A stretch of 64,000 nt of DNA from an uncultured Halieaceae bacterium (GCA_938074045.1 CALJGI010000026.1:62001-126000); one strand, 5' to 3'. Shown: positions 51,850 through 61,394, numbered from the stretch's first letter. The notes: generated by a model not told the origin, from the sequence alone. Numbers and translations are program-made.

Positions 51850-51990
51850 AGGCAGATACTAACCTACCCTGACACTCAACCCACGCAGATCCGCGACGTA
51901 CAAGCTACAATCCAGCGACACGGCTACTCGATGACGACCCCCATCGGCGTCGATAATGTCACAGCGCATAGCCAGCGAGGAAATCAATCC

Positions 51991-53259
51991 ATGCAAAGTG
52001 CAGAGCTCAAAACCAAACGCGAGAAGCTGATCGGCCAGGCAGAGTTGTTTTACAGCAAGCCGGTACAACTGGTTCGCGGTGAAGGTGCATACTTGTATGA
52101 CGAGCAGGGTCGTAAATATGTAGATATGTACAATAATGTGCCCTGCGTCGGGCATGCACACCCCCACGTCGTGGAGGCAATTTCCACCGCATTCTCCACG
52201 CTGAATGTTCACAGCCGCTACCTGCACAACGGCATTCTGGATTTCGCTGAGCGACTATTGCGCCTGCATCACGAAGGTATGGAACAGGCTGTATTCGCCT
52301 GTTCGGGCACTGAGGCCAGCGAAGTGGCTTTGATGATGGCGCGTATCGCTAGCGGCGGGAAGGGAATTATCTGCAGCGATGCCACCTATCATGGCAACAG
52401 CACCGAGGTTGCCAAAATGTCCGCCAGCCCGGTGACCGACCCCATGTACCGGAGCATTCCCTTTCCGCAAACCTACCGCCCCTTGGCAGACGGTGTTTCG
52501 GAGTCGGAACTGTGCCAGTTGTACCTGGACCGGGTTCAGTTAGCGATTGATGAATTCACCCGCAACAATATTCCCTTCGCAGGCATGTTCGTCTGTTCGC
52601 TGTTTGCCAATGAAGGTTTACCGAACATTCCCCAGGGATTTATGGCAAGTGCCACTGACATGGTGCACCGCGCTGGGGGCCTGATGATTGCCGATGAGGT
52701 GCAAGCCGGATACTGCCGTTCAGGACACTGGTGGGGTTACGAGGCCAGTGGGTTTGCCCCTGACATCGTGACCATGGGCAAACCCATGGGCAACGGCATG
52801 CCGCTGTCAGCGGTGGTGGCTAGCCAGGAACTGGTCACTCGCTTCCGTGACAAAACCGGATACTTCAATACCTTCGCCTCCAGTCCCGCCCAAGCCGCGG
52901 CTGGCATGGCTGTGTTGGATGTTATCGAGCAGGAAGACCTGCGGAATCGTGCAGCCACCACCGGTGATTATCTAAAAGAACGGCTGACCACACTGCAAGC
53001 ACGTTGCAATGCCATGGGGGACGTTCGCGGTTGTGGTTTATTCCTGTCGATAGACTGGGTGAGCGACCGATCGACAAAGGCACCTGATGTAGCCGGCGCT
53101 ATTGATGTCGCCAACCGCTTGAAAGACCAAGGATTTCTACTGAGCAATGCTGGCGCTTTGAATAACGTCGTAAAAATCAGGCCGCCGTTGGCGTTTGATC
53201 GCAATCATGCCGATGATTTTCTGGATGCGTTTTGCCAGGTATTGGATGACATTTCATAG
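51991..53259 (+). CDS. Class-III PLP enzyme, phospho-lyase-like (ETNPPL/AGXT2L family)
   Basis: 422 aa from ATG 51991 with GAGGAAA upstream. PLP lysine K264 (TMGKPMGNG), D235 (IADEVQAGY) and SGTEASE. The segments YVDMYNNVPCVGHAHPHVVEA and VHSRYLHNGILDFAERL are those of the phospho-lyase branch (ethanolamine-phosphate or phosphohydroxylysine phospho-lyase) rather than transaminases such as ArgD. A kinase gene follows after 4 bp, matching a kinase-then-eliminate pathway. An ordinary omega-transaminase is the alternative. Confidence 0.82.
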   Translation: MQSAELKTKREKLIGQAELFYSKPVQLVRGEGAYLYDEQGRKYVDMYNNVPCVGHAHPHVVEAISTAFSTLNVHSRYLHNGILDFAERLLRLHHEGMEQAVFACSGTEASEVALMMARIASGGKGIICSDATYHGNSTEVAKMSASPVTDPMYRSIPFPQTYRPLADGVSESELCQLYLDRVQLAIDEFTRNNIPFAGMFVCSLFANEGLPNIPQGFMASATDMVHRAGGLMIADEVQAGYCRSGHWWGYEASGFAPDIVTMGKPMGNGMPLSAVVASQELVTRFRDKTGYFNTFASSPAQAAAGMAVLDVIEQEDLRNRAATTGDYLKERLTTLQARCNAMGDVRGCGLFLSIDWVSDRSTKAPDVAGAIDVANRLKDQGFLLSNAGALNNVVKIRPPLAFDRNHADDFLDAFCQVLDDIS

Positions 53260-53263
53260 GCAC

Positions 53264-54238
53264 ATGGATGACCCCGAACTTATCGCAGATGAAGTAAAAC
53301 CCTATCTGAAACACTGGGGTATCAACCCCGTGGCTATGTCGCTGGCTTCTCACTCGGAGAACATCGTCTATAAAGTAATGGATCAGACCGGTGCGCACTA
53401 TGCATTTCGTGTGCACCGGCCGGGTTATCACACCCCGGCGTCGTTGGCGTCAGAACAGGTCTGGACAGACGCTCTGCTGCACTATGGTTTGAAGGTGCCA
53501 AAGGCCTACCCCACAGACTCCGGCGAGTTCTACATCAGCGCTCAGTGTGGTGGAACCACCCGGCAGCTGGGATTGATTGCCTGGCTGGAAGGAAGGCCGC
53601 TGGACCAATTGATTACACCCTACGGCGACGGCCCTTTTCCCATGGACATGATGCGGGAAGCCGGCCGTGTATGCGCCCAGTTTCACAATCAGGCAACACA
53701 ATGGCAGCCTCCAACTGGCTTCACCCGACCACACCTGGACGTGGATGGCTTACTGGGCGAAAAGCCGTTCTGGGGTAGATTTTGGGAAGCTGCCGGCATG
53801 ACATCCACCCAAAGGCGCACCATCAAGCACCAGCGCGATACGCTGCGTGAAAGGCTGCTAGCCTATGGCAGGCCTGAGAATATCTACAGCATGATTCATG
53901 CCGATATGCACGAAGAAAATCTCATGGTAAGCCCGGATGGACTAATGGTCATAGACTTCGACGATGCGGGGTTTGGCTGGCACCAATATGACCTGGCTGT
54001 GATACTGATCAGTCATGTCGAACGCCCTGATTTTAACGGCATTAAGCAAACATTGATCGAGGGTTATTTGTCAGAACGAGCCATGAGCGACGCAGACCTT
54101 GCGATGATAGATCTGTTTATTCTAGTACGCACGCTGGCTCTTATAGGCTGGGTCACTGACCGACCAGAACTGGGTCGCGATGACTATGCTCCAGCTCTGA
54201 TCGACAGAGCCTGCAGTCTTGGCCTTGAAATCCTCTAG
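53264..54238 (+). CDS. APH-fold small-molecule kinase (hydroxylysine/amino-alcohol kinase-like)
   Basis: 324 aa from ATG 53264 (MDDPELIADE), 4 bp after the PLP enzyme stop. Brenner-type catalytic motif IHADMHEEN (211-219, D214) and metal motif DFDD (231-234). Homoserine-kinase/choline-kinase superfamily; the pairing with a class-III phospho-lyase recalls human hydroxylysine kinase plus its lyase. It would phosphorylate a hydroxyl of an amino alcohol or hydroxyamino acid. Antibiotic phosphotransferase is unlikely in this context. Confidence 0.82.
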   Translation: MDDPELIADEVKPYLKHWGINPVAMSLASHSENIVYKVMDQTGAHYAFRVHRPGYHTPASLASEQVWTDALLHYGLKVPKAYPTDSGEFYISAQCGGTTRQLGLIAWLEGRPLDQLITPYGDGPFPMDMMREAGRVCAQFHNQATQWQPPTGFTRPHLDVDGLLGEKPFWGRFWEAAGMTSTQRRTIKHQRDTLRERLLAYGRPENIYSMIHADMHEENLMVSPDGLMVIDFDDAGFGWHQYDLAVILISHVERPDFNGIKQTLIEGYLSERAMSDADLAMIDLFILVRTLALIGWVTDRPELGRDDYAPALIDRACSLGLEIL

Positions 54239-54263
54239 CGAGGTCAAGCGGGGTTCAGATCGT

Positions 54264-55544
54264 TCAGCGAACCTTCAGTGAATAGGCAACCGCACCACCC
54301 AGCACCATCGGTATCGCGAAGACCATAAAATTGGCGGAAACAGACAGCCCGGCGGCAATCAGAAAACCAGCGACGGCGGGACCGATTACAGCTCCCGAAC
54401 GCCCCAGCCCAATACACCACCCTACCCCGGTGCTGCGAATCTCCGCGGGGTAAGTTTTGGCCGGCGCTGCATAAAGCCCGGTAAAACCCCCCTGCTGCAT
54501 AAAACCAATCAGAAAAATAGTGGCCAGCATCAGCGTTTCATTGATCGGTAATAAGCTGAAAACCAGCATACCGACACCGGAGAGGGCCAGGTACACGCCA
54601 AGAATCATATTAAGATTGAAGCGGCTGGAGAGAAACGCCAGTGAAAAGGTCCCCAGCACACCACCAAAATTAAGCACGGTAAAGGCAAAGAAACCCACGT
54701 CCTCACCAAAGCCACTCAAACTGAACATTTTGGGTGTCCAACTCATCATGAAATAGACACTGGAAAAACACAGGAAGAACACCAGCCAAAGCCAGAGGGT
54801 TTGTCGCTTATACGCCGGCGACAACAGTTGTTTGACATTACCCGTCACCGACTCAGACGCGGTGGCATCAGCCATCACTGGAAGCTCCTCTAGCGGCTCC
54901 ATACCCAACCGCGTAAGGGTTTTATTGATTTTTTGCAACGCGCCAGGTGGTTGTTTACGCAGCAGAAAATCCAGCGATTCCGGCACCAGAAAATACGCTA
55001 GCATCGCCATCACCAGCGTCAGACCTCCACCACCGATAAAAAGACCACGCCAACCGAATTCAGGAATCACCCACTGTGCCACCAAACCGGTGAACATCGC
55101 GCCCATGGGATAGCCTACCGTTACCACCGTAACGGCCATAGCCCGGTACTTCTCCGGCACGAACTCACTGGCCAGCGCCGCCTGACTCGCCAGCAATGCA
55201 CCCCCGCCCAGGCCACTGATAAAACGCAGCGTAATCAGTACTGTTAAATCATCGGAGAGCCCCGTCATCAGGACTGTGGATCCAATCACTAGCAGTGCGA
55301 GGATAATGGTGTTGCGGCGACCTATAAGGTCGGATACCGGCGCTAGAAACATCGCCCCCAACATCATTCCGGCGAGAGCAAAACTGAACACCAGACCAAT
55401 GCTCTCAGGCCCCAACTGCAGCTCCTCACTCAGGTTATTGGCGGCAACCGCCATCGCGGTAATGTCGAAGCCGTCGACCATATTGAAAGTCAGACACAGG
55501 ATAATAAGTAGTATCTGGTTGCGGCCTAGCCGATCGATTTGCAC
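54264..55544 (-). CDS. MFS transporter, aromatic acid:H+ symporter (AAHS)-like
   Basis: 426 aa, 12 hydrophobic helices. Helix-1 motif NMVDGFDITAMAVAA has the DGFD characteristic of AAHS carriers (PcaK, BenK); loop 2-3 APVSDLIGRRNTI is the general MFS motif. Probably imports an aromatic or other carboxylate. GTG start with AAGAGAG upstream. Convergent with the kinase gene and divergent from the PhyH gene. Confidence 0.87.
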   Translation of the reverse strand: MQIDRLGRNQILLIILCLTFNMVDGFDITAMAVAANNLSEELQLGPESIGLVFSFALAGMMLGAMFLAPVSDLIGRRNTIILALLVIGSTVLMTGLSDDLTVLITLRFISGLGGGALLASQAALASEFVPEKYRAMAVTVVTVGYPMGAMFTGLVAQWVIPEFGWRGLFIGGGGLTLVMAMLAYFLVPESLDFLLRKQPPGALQKINKTLTRLGMEPLEELPVMADATASESVTGNVKQLLSPAYKRQTLWLWLVFFLCFSSVYFMMSWTPKMFSLSGFGEDVGFFAFTVLNFGGVLGTFSLAFLSSRFNLNMILGVYLALSGVGMLVFSLLPINETLMLATIFLIGFMQQGGFTGLYAAPAKTYPAEIRSTGVGWCIGLGRSGAVIGPAVAGFLIAAGLSVSANFMVFAIPMVLGGAVAYSLKVR

Positions 55545-55647
55545 AGAGACAACTCTCTTGATTTTTGGAATGTTTATACCATGAATGGCGCTGCTCCGTT
55601 ATTATGAAATGTACCAATGACGATAGCTTTGAAGGGATTTCCAGACC

Positions 55648-56454
55648 ATGGCCCTGCAGTATTTCGAGCGCAACGCCCCTGACAGCGAAATTTTTAATGC
55701 CCTGCGTCACGATGGTGCCGTCGTGGTACTGAATCAGGTCGACACCGATCTCGTCGACGAGATAGCAGCAGATTTCAGAGAACCCTTCGACAAACTCGGC
55801 CGGTTTGACGAGAGCGATTTCAATGGCTACCAAACGTTGCGTATCAGCAGCGTGCTTTCTGTCTCGCGCGCGTCGGCAGAGCTGATCGGCCACCAGAGAG
55901 TGATGGCCACCTGCGATGAATTTCTACTACCCAGTTGTGAGAACTACCGCATCGGCAGCCTGACAGGCATTGAAATATGGCCCGGTGAAGGCGAACAGGT
56001 GTTACACCCCGATGACGGCATATACCCCATGCGCATACCCGGCATGCAGCTCCAGATCAGCGCCATGTGGCCGCTAAACGACTTTACCGCCGAGAATGGT
56101 GCAACCCGGGTAGTCATCGGCAGTCACCGCGAAAGAATCCGGGAATCATACGCAGAAGCGAGCACAGACTTCGCCGACCAGACCTGTCAGGCCGTCATGC
56201 CACGAGGTTCTGTGCTGTTTTATCTGGGCACGACGCTACACGGCGGTGGCAAAAACAATACTGACAAACCACGTGCGGGTCTGATCAACACCTACGCCCT
56301 GGGCTGGTTGCGGCAGGAGGAAAATCAGATTCTGAATGTGCCGCGGGAGGTGGCCTTCAGCTATCCCAAATCCATTCGCGATCTCATGGGCTATAAAACC
56401 CACGGCACCCTGGGCGCCTGGCAGAACCCCGATGGCAGTTGGGTGTGGGACTGA
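55648..56454 (+). CDS. Phytanoyl-CoA dioxygenase family (Fe(II)/2-oxoglutarate oxygenase)
   Basis: 268 aa. Iron triad H120-X-D122 (LHPDDG) and H198 (TLHGGG); R209 (KPRAG) would bind 2-oxoglutarate. Hydroxylates an unidentified substrate. Stands alone but beside the MFS, DoxX, P450 and SDR genes, which together suggest oxidative catabolism of a hydrophobic compound. Confidence 0.88.
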   Translation: MALQYFERNAPDSEIFNALRHDGAVVVLNQVDTDLVDEIAADFREPFDKLGRFDESDFNGYQTLRISSVLSVSRASAELIGHQRVMATCDEFLLPSCENYRIGSLTGIEIWPGEGEQVLHPDDGIYPMRIPGMQLQISAMWPLNDFTAENGATRVVIGSHRERIRESYAEASTDFADQTCQAVMPRGSVLFYLGTTLHGGGKNNTDKPRAGLINTYALGWLRQEENQILNVPREVAFSYPKSIRDLMGYKTHGTLGAWQNPDGSWVWD

Positions 56455-56479
56455 TCTCAAAACGATAACCCCGGAGATA

Positions 56480-56896
56480 TCAGTCCGCCGATATCTCCTC
56501 AGGCTTCACCGGCGGATTCCTGGTTGACCACCAGATACAGATCAATAACAGCACCTGCACCAACAGCCGAATCGACAGAAAGGCTTCGGATACGTCCGGA
56601 AAGAGCTCCGGGTTAAGCCACATATGTACATTCGCTGGCGTTACGGCCACGGTCAGAATAAACAGGCAATTTCCCGCCAATTGACGCGTTGCGGGAAGTA
56701 AAATGCCCAGCGCACCCAATATTTCGAACACCCCACTGATATACACAATCTCAAGATGCCAGCCAATATACGGCGGCATGATATTCACAAAGAATTCCGG
56801 TGAGGTGAAATGCGTGATTCCGCCCCCCATAAACCAGGCGAAGACCAGAGCGAGCCCGAGATGCTGCCATCTGAATACGTAGGAGGACATGGTCAT
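56480..56896 (-). CDS. DoxX-family membrane protein
   Basis: 138 aa, four hydrophobic helices; SPEFFVNIMPPYIGWHLEIVYISG and ILGALGILLPATRQLAG are DoxX-like (quinol oxidase subunit/MauE superfamily). The precise role is unknown; no partner oxidase is adjacent. Confidence 0.82.
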   Translation of the reverse strand: MTMSSYVFRWQHLGLALVFAWFMGGGITHFTSPEFFVNIMPPYIGWHLEIVYISGVFEILGALGILLPATRQLAGNCLFILTVAVTPANVHMWLNPELFPDVSEAFLSIRLLVQVLLLICIWWSTRNPPVKPEEISAD

Positions 56897-57060
56897 TACT
56901 CTCTCGATGGGGTGGGGTTATCCAATCAGCAGTGTACTACAGCGAAACAAACCCGCCACCACACGCACAAAGCACTCGTTGCCCCCACGACAAAAAGATT
57001 GCATAGTTGCTCGCTTAAAAGTGTAGCCCTTTCTTTCAACTCAAGCCGGAACCGCATCGC

Positions 57061-58293
57061 ATGTACCACGTTAACGATATAGTCGAACCAAGCATCATGG
57101 GGGATGAGCCCACCATGTATGCCTTTTTTGATCAGCTGAGAAATGAGACACCGGTTATACGATGTGAGCACCCGGATTTTGAGCCGTTCTGGGTAATAAC
57201 ACGGCATGAAGACATCAAGTACATCAGCCAGCACAACAGCGAATTTATCAACAACCCGCGTACGGTGATGATGGAGTTGGAATACGAGCAGGGTTTGCTG
57301 GATCAGTTCGGCACCCGCAACGGATTGGAAACACTGATCCACATGGACGACCCCAAACATCGCAAGCTCCGCGGAGTAACCCGGGAGTGGTTTAAACCTG
57401 GCCCGGTCGCACGCCTTACTCCCATGATCGAAGAGACAGCCCGCCTCTTTGTCGATCGCATGGAGGCAATGGGTGGCGAGTGTGATTTTGTTAAAGACGT
57501 CGCCCTGCTCTTCCCACTGCGGGTCATCATGTCCATTCTCGGCGTGGTGCCGGAAGAAGAAACCATGATGCTGAAAATGACACAGGAACTGTTTGGCGCT
57601 AGCGATCCCGAGCAAAGCCGGGGTGACGGTCAGGATGAAGGTATGTCGGTACTGCTGGATTTCTTTGCTTACTTTAAGCAGGTGGTAGAGGACCGGCGCA
57701 GCAATCCCACCGAGGATCTCGCAACCGTGATAGCCAACGCGAAAGTCGATGGCGAGTACATGGAAGAACTTGACCTGATCAGCTATTTCATTATTACCGC
57801 CACGGCGGGACACGACACAACCTCAGCCACCATAGGCGGCGGCATGCAGGCATTGATGCAAAACCCGGAACAACTGGAAAAGTTACGGAACACACCCGAG
57901 CTCGGTAACAGTGCGGCTCGGGAGATGATTCGCTGGGTATCTCCCGTCCGCCACATGATGCGAACAGCCACTGAAGACTGCAGCTTTCAGGGACAACCCA
58001 TCAAACAAGGTGAAAGTTTATTGTTGTGGTACCCCTCGGCGAATCGCGACGAAAGAGCCATCGAGCGGCCCTATGAGTTCGATATTGAGCGTGATAACCG
58101 CCATCAACTGGCCTTTGGCTATGGCGGGCATATGTGTCTTGGCCAACACCTGGCCCTGCTGGAAACGGAGGTTTTTTACCGCGAGCTGCTATCGCGGCTG
58201 GACTGGATTGAACCGGCGGGTTCACCCGAGTATGTGCAAGCCACCTTTGTAGGTGGGCTCAAATCCCTACCAGTACGCTACGCCTTCAAATAA
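57061..58293 (+). CDS. Cytochrome P450
   Basis: 410 aa soluble bacterial P450. I-helix AGHDTT (249-254), ExxR at E288-R291 and haem thiolate C359 in FGYGGHMCLGQHLA. The family member cannot be named; the layout is like P450s acting on terpenoids, steroids or alkyl chains. No ferredoxin or reductase gene adjacent. A bidirectional hairpin terminator lies just after the stop. Confidence 0.94.
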   Translation: MYHVNDIVEPSIMGDEPTMYAFFDQLRNETPVIRCEHPDFEPFWVITRHEDIKYISQHNSEFINNPRTVMMELEYEQGLLDQFGTRNGLETLIHMDDPKHRKLRGVTREWFKPGPVARLTPMIEETARLFVDRMEAMGGECDFVKDVALLFPLRVIMSILGVVPEEETMMLKMTQELFGASDPEQSRGDGQDEGMSVLLDFFAYFKQVVEDRRSNPTEDLATVIANAKVDGEYMEELDLISYFIITATAGHDTTSATIGGGMQALMQNPEQLEKLRNTPELGNSAAREMIRWVSPVRHMMRTATEDCSFQGQPIKQGESLLLWYPSANRDERAIERPYEFDIERDNRHQLAFGYGGHMCLGQHLALLETEVFYRELLSRLDWIEPAGSPEYVQATFVGGLKSLPVRYAFK

Positions 58294-58298
58294 CACAA

Positions 58299-58319
58299 AA
58301 AAGGGGTCTAACCCCTTTT
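58299..58319 (+). terminator. Rho-independent terminator after the P450 gene
   Basis: AAAAGGGGT / ACCCCTTTT, a 9-bp perfect stem with a CTA loop. The A and T flanks make it usable in either direction. It separates the P450 from the SDR gene. Confidence 0.85.
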
Positions 58320-58375
58320 GTTCTAAGGCAGCTTTTCTAGTATGTTCGTGCCTCTCAAGATTTAGGAGACAATCC

Positions 58376-59170
58376 ATGAAAGACCTGTTCAGCATCGAAG
58401 GTAAAGTCGCCCTGGTAACTGGCGGTTCACGGGGTATTGGCGAAATGATCGCCGCTGGCTTTCTAGCCAATGGCGCCAAGGTATATATCAGCTCGCGCAA
58501 AGCCAATGTATGCGATGCCACCGCCGCGCGCTTGCAGGAGGAATACGGCGGCGAGTGCATATCGATTCCTGCCGATCTCTCAGGCATTGAGGGCTGTGCT
58601 GCCCTGGCAGCAGAACTGGCCACACGGGAGGACAAGCTCGACATCCTCATCAACAATGCTGGTGTGTCCTGGGGCGCACCGCTGGAGGAATTCCCCGAAA
58701 TCGGCTGGGACAAGGTCATGGATACCAACGTTAAGGGCGTGTTCTTCCTGACACAAAAGCTGCTACCACAGCTCAGAAACGCCGGCAGTAACGAGGACCC
58801 CGCGCGGATCATTAACATCGGCTCCATTGACGGTATCAACAACCCGTTTTTTGAAACCTTCTCCTATGGCCCTTCGAAGGCCGCTGTGCACCATTTATCC
58901 CGCGGCCTGGCCAAGCACCTGGTCAAAGACAACATCACCGTGAATGCCATTGCACCGGGCCCCTTCCCCACCTGGATGCTGAGCACCGGCGTAGGCGGTG
59001 GCGGCGATACCGATATTGACTGGAGCGCACTCGCCGACATCAACCCGAGAAAACGGGTGGGCACACCAGAAGATATTGCCGGCCTTGCCATCTTTCTCTG
59101 CTCCAGAGCAGGAGCTTACATCGTAGGTGAAGTTATCACCTGCGATGGGGGTTCCACCTTCGCGTCCTGA
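58376..59170 (+). CDS. Short-chain dehydrogenase/reductase
   Basis: 264 aa from ATG 58376, preceded by AGGAGA. Classical SDR: TGGSRGIG (15-22), NNAG (93-96), S150 and YGPSK (Y164, K168). C-terminal VGEVITCDGGSTF is the usual FabG-like end. Oxidises or reduces an unidentified alcohol; proximity to the P450 suggests it may act on the hydroxylated product, though a terminator divides them. Confidence 0.92.
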   Translation: MKDLFSIEGKVALVTGGSRGIGEMIAAGFLANGAKVYISSRKANVCDATAARLQEEYGGECISIPADLSGIEGCAALAAELATREDKLDILINNAGVSWGAPLEEFPEIGWDKVMDTNVKGVFFLTQKLLPQLRNAGSNEDPARIINIGSIDGINNPFFETFSYGPSKAAVHHLSRGLAKHLVKDNITVNAIAPGPFPTWMLSTGVGGGGDTDIDWSALADINPRKRVGTPEDIAGLAIFLCSRAGAYIVGEVITCDGGSTFAS

Positions 59171-59191
59171 AACAAATCCGGTAAACAAATA

Positions 59192-61069
59192 ATGCAAGAA
59201 GCACGATTGGTCTGCCTATTGATGCTTGCTCTTGTGTCTGGGATTACTTTTGCTCAATCCCCGGTGGAGTATGAGATATCTTTTGAGAACGCCGTACATC
59301 ATGAAGCGCGGGTTACCGTAACCTGGCGCGATATCGGTGATGAACCGTTGCAAATGCGCATGAGCCGCTCCTCACCAGGGCGCTACGCGATTCATGAGTT
59401 TGCTAAAAACGTTTATCAGGTCGATGTGGTCAACGGGCGAGGCCAACCACTCAAATTCTCTCGTCCCAACCCCTACCAGTGGGATGTCTCCGGACACGAT
59501 GGTACGGTCACCGCTTCCTACACCCTGTATGCCGATATGATTGATGGGACCTACTCGGGTATAGACCTCACTCATGCTCACCTGAATGCCCCCGCTACCT
59601 TTATGTGGGCACGCGGCTTTGACGAGCGGTCAATCGAGATCACCTTCAATCCTGGTCACCACAACTGGCGCGCAGGGACACAGCTCGTACCCACAGATGA
59701 CCCTTGGGTATTCACTGCACCGAATCTGCAATATTTTATGGACAGCCCGGTGGAGTTCTCAGATTTTTCTGAGCGCAGTTGGCAGATAACATCAAATGGC
59801 AAGACACAAACCATCCGTTTGCTCGTCCACCATCAAGGCAACGACGACGATATGGATAGTTACACCGAGAAGGCCAAGAAAGTCGTCGACGCGCAAATTG
59901 CCATTTTTGGTGAGGCACCCACCTTTGACTATGGCGAATACATCTTCATTGCCGACTATTTACCCTGGGCTGATGGCGACGGGATGGAGCACAGAAATTC
60001 CACCATCCTCACCAGTGCCAATTCTCTCAACCAGTCTGATTTCAGCGCTTTAGACACGCTGTCCCACGAATTCATCCATGCCTGGAATGCCGAGCGCATA
60101 CGACCTAGCCGCCTGGAGCCCTTCGACTTCGAACAGGCCAATATGTCGCTGAACCTGTGGTTTGTCGAAGGCTTTACCTCCTACTACGGGCCGCTGGCCA
60201 TTAGGCGCGCCGGGGAATCTTCGCTTACCGATTACGCCGAAGAGATCGCGTACAACATCAATGCCGTTTCCTTCTACCCCGGCCGCTCCTTTGCGTCGTC
60301 GCAGGGCATGAGCATACAGGCGCCGTTTGTCGATGCAGCCACGTCAGTCGACCCGACCAACTTCTCCAATACCTTTATTTCCTACTACACCTATGGTGCC
60401 GCTATTGGACTCGCACTGGATCTCACACTGCGTGAAAAGTTTACAGGTGAGAGCCTGGATACCTATATGCAAAAGGTCTGGCAGCGTTATGGGGTAACCG
60501 AAACGCCCTACACGACGGATGACCTGCGGGAGGTGTTGGCTGAGGTAACCGGTGCCCCTGCATTCGCCAGGAGTTTCTTCGCGCGCTATGTCACCGGCCA
60601 GGAACTGCCAGACTACAAAGCCCTGCTGGCCAACGCCGGAATGCTGCTGTGCCCAAAAAATCCAGACCAGGCAACGGCGGGACCTGTCTCCCTCAAGTTT
60701 GATGGAAAATCTGCCCTGATCCGCCACAACACCATCATCGGCAGCCCGCTTTACGAAGCCGGTCTGGATCGCGGCGATGAGATACTGTCAATTGACCGCC
60801 TCACAATCAACAATCAGTCCCAGTGGGACCACGCTGTTAAGCGTTACAAACCGGGAGAGTCCGCCAGTATTAGCTATATACAGCGTGGCATCACGCGCGA
60901 AGCTACCCTGAACTTTACTCAGGATAAAACACTGGAGGTTGTGACGTATGAATCAGGCGGATTGACCCCCGGGGAGTCACAGCTCGCGTTCAGGCGCGCC
61001 TGGTTGGGCCAGGACTCCACGCCAAAACAAACCACCATTGGCCAACCACGTCAGTGTGAGGCTAAGTAG
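59192..61069 (+). CDS. Exported M61-family metallopeptidase (glycyl aminopeptidase type) with PDZ domain
   Basis: 625 aa. Signal peptide (VCLLMLALVSGITFAQS), an M61 N-terminal beta domain, zinc motif HEFIH (292-296) with third ligand E326 in WFVEGFT, and a GMEHRNS exopeptidase block at 264-270. A PDZ domain lies about 510-590 (GSPLYEAGLDRGDEILSID). Periplasmic or outer-membrane-facing peptidase. Starts 21 bp after the SDR stop, but no strong ribosome site is visible. Confidence 0.92.
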   Translation: MQEARLVCLLMLALVSGITFAQSPVEYEISFENAVHHEARVTVTWRDIGDEPLQMRMSRSSPGRYAIHEFAKNVYQVDVVNGRGQPLKFSRPNPYQWDVSGHDGTVTASYTLYADMIDGTYSGIDLTHAHLNAPATFMWARGFDERSIEITFNPGHHNWRAGTQLVPTDDPWVFTAPNLQYFMDSPVEFSDFSERSWQITSNGKTQTIRLLVHHQGNDDDMDSYTEKAKKVVDAQIAIFGEAPTFDYGEYIFIADYLPWADGDGMEHRNSTILTSANSLNQSDFSALDTLSHEFIHAWNAERIRPSRLEPFDFEQANMSLNLWFVEGFTSYYGPLAIRRAGESSLTDYAEEIAYNINAVSFYPGRSFASSQGMSIQAPFVDAATSVDPTNFSNTFISYYTYGAAIGLALDLTLREKFTGESLDTYMQKVWQRYGVTETPYTTDDLREVLAEVTGAPAFARSFFARYVTGQELPDYKALLANAGMLLCPKNPDQATAGPVSLKFDGKSALIRHNTIIGSPLYEAGLDRGDEILSIDRLTINNQSQWDHAVKRYKPGESASISYIQRGITREATLNFTQDKTLEVVTYESGGLTPGESQLAFRRAWLGQDSTPKQTTIGQPRQCEAK

Positions 61070-61090
61070 CGCTGATGGCTACTTCACATA

Positions 61091-61119
61091 TTTGCATCTA
61101 TGCGCTCTCACACTATAAT
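61091..61119 (+). promoter_or_regulatory. Promoter of the CAU tRNA
   Basis: TTTGCA, 17-bp spacer, TATAAT (perfect -10). The tRNA 5' end is 40 bp downstream. Confidence 0.7.
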
Positions 61120-61158
61120 GCACCGCTCCTCAAAACTGTGCCGATCGGTACAGCTGCA

Positions 61159-61235
61159 GGGCCCATAGCTCAGTTGGTTAGAGCATCCGACTCATAATCG
61201 GCAGGTCGAAGGTTCGAGTCCTTCTGGGCCCACCA
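61159..61235 (+). tRNA. tRNA with CAU anticodon (elongator Met or Ile2)
   Basis: 77 nt including encoded CCA. Acceptor stem GGGCCCA/TGGGCCC, D-arm GCTC...GAGC, anticodon loop CTCATAA with CAT at 61193-61195, T-arm GAAGG TTCGAGT CCTTC. The top anticodon pair is a T-C mismatch. Not an initiator: the first acceptor pair is G-C. Met versus lysidine-modified Ile2 cannot be settled by eye. Confidence 0.93.
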
Positions 61236-61394
61236 TTTTTTATAAAATTCAATGACTTATAGGTCGCTAGAGCGTCCGACTATGGCTATGGTTCTGCCGA
61301 CTGATAGTCGGTGGGTGAATGGCATCAGTCTCAGTGCTCCCTCTTCATCTATACTGCTTAGACAGTCCGGAAAGCGCAAGGAGGCGCGGTCTGC
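61236..61394. other. Gap between tRNA and transposase, with a tRNA-like fragment
   Basis: 159 bp containing TAGAGCGTCCGACT (61268-61281), which repeats TAGAGCATCCGACT of the tRNA (61179-61192) with one mismatch, then an inverted repeat GCCGA...TCGGT near 61296-61312 whose 7-nt loop CTGATAG resembles an anticodon loop. The AAGGAGG at 61378-61384 is the transposase ribosome site. The left end of the insertion element should lie in this stretch. Confidence 0.45.
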
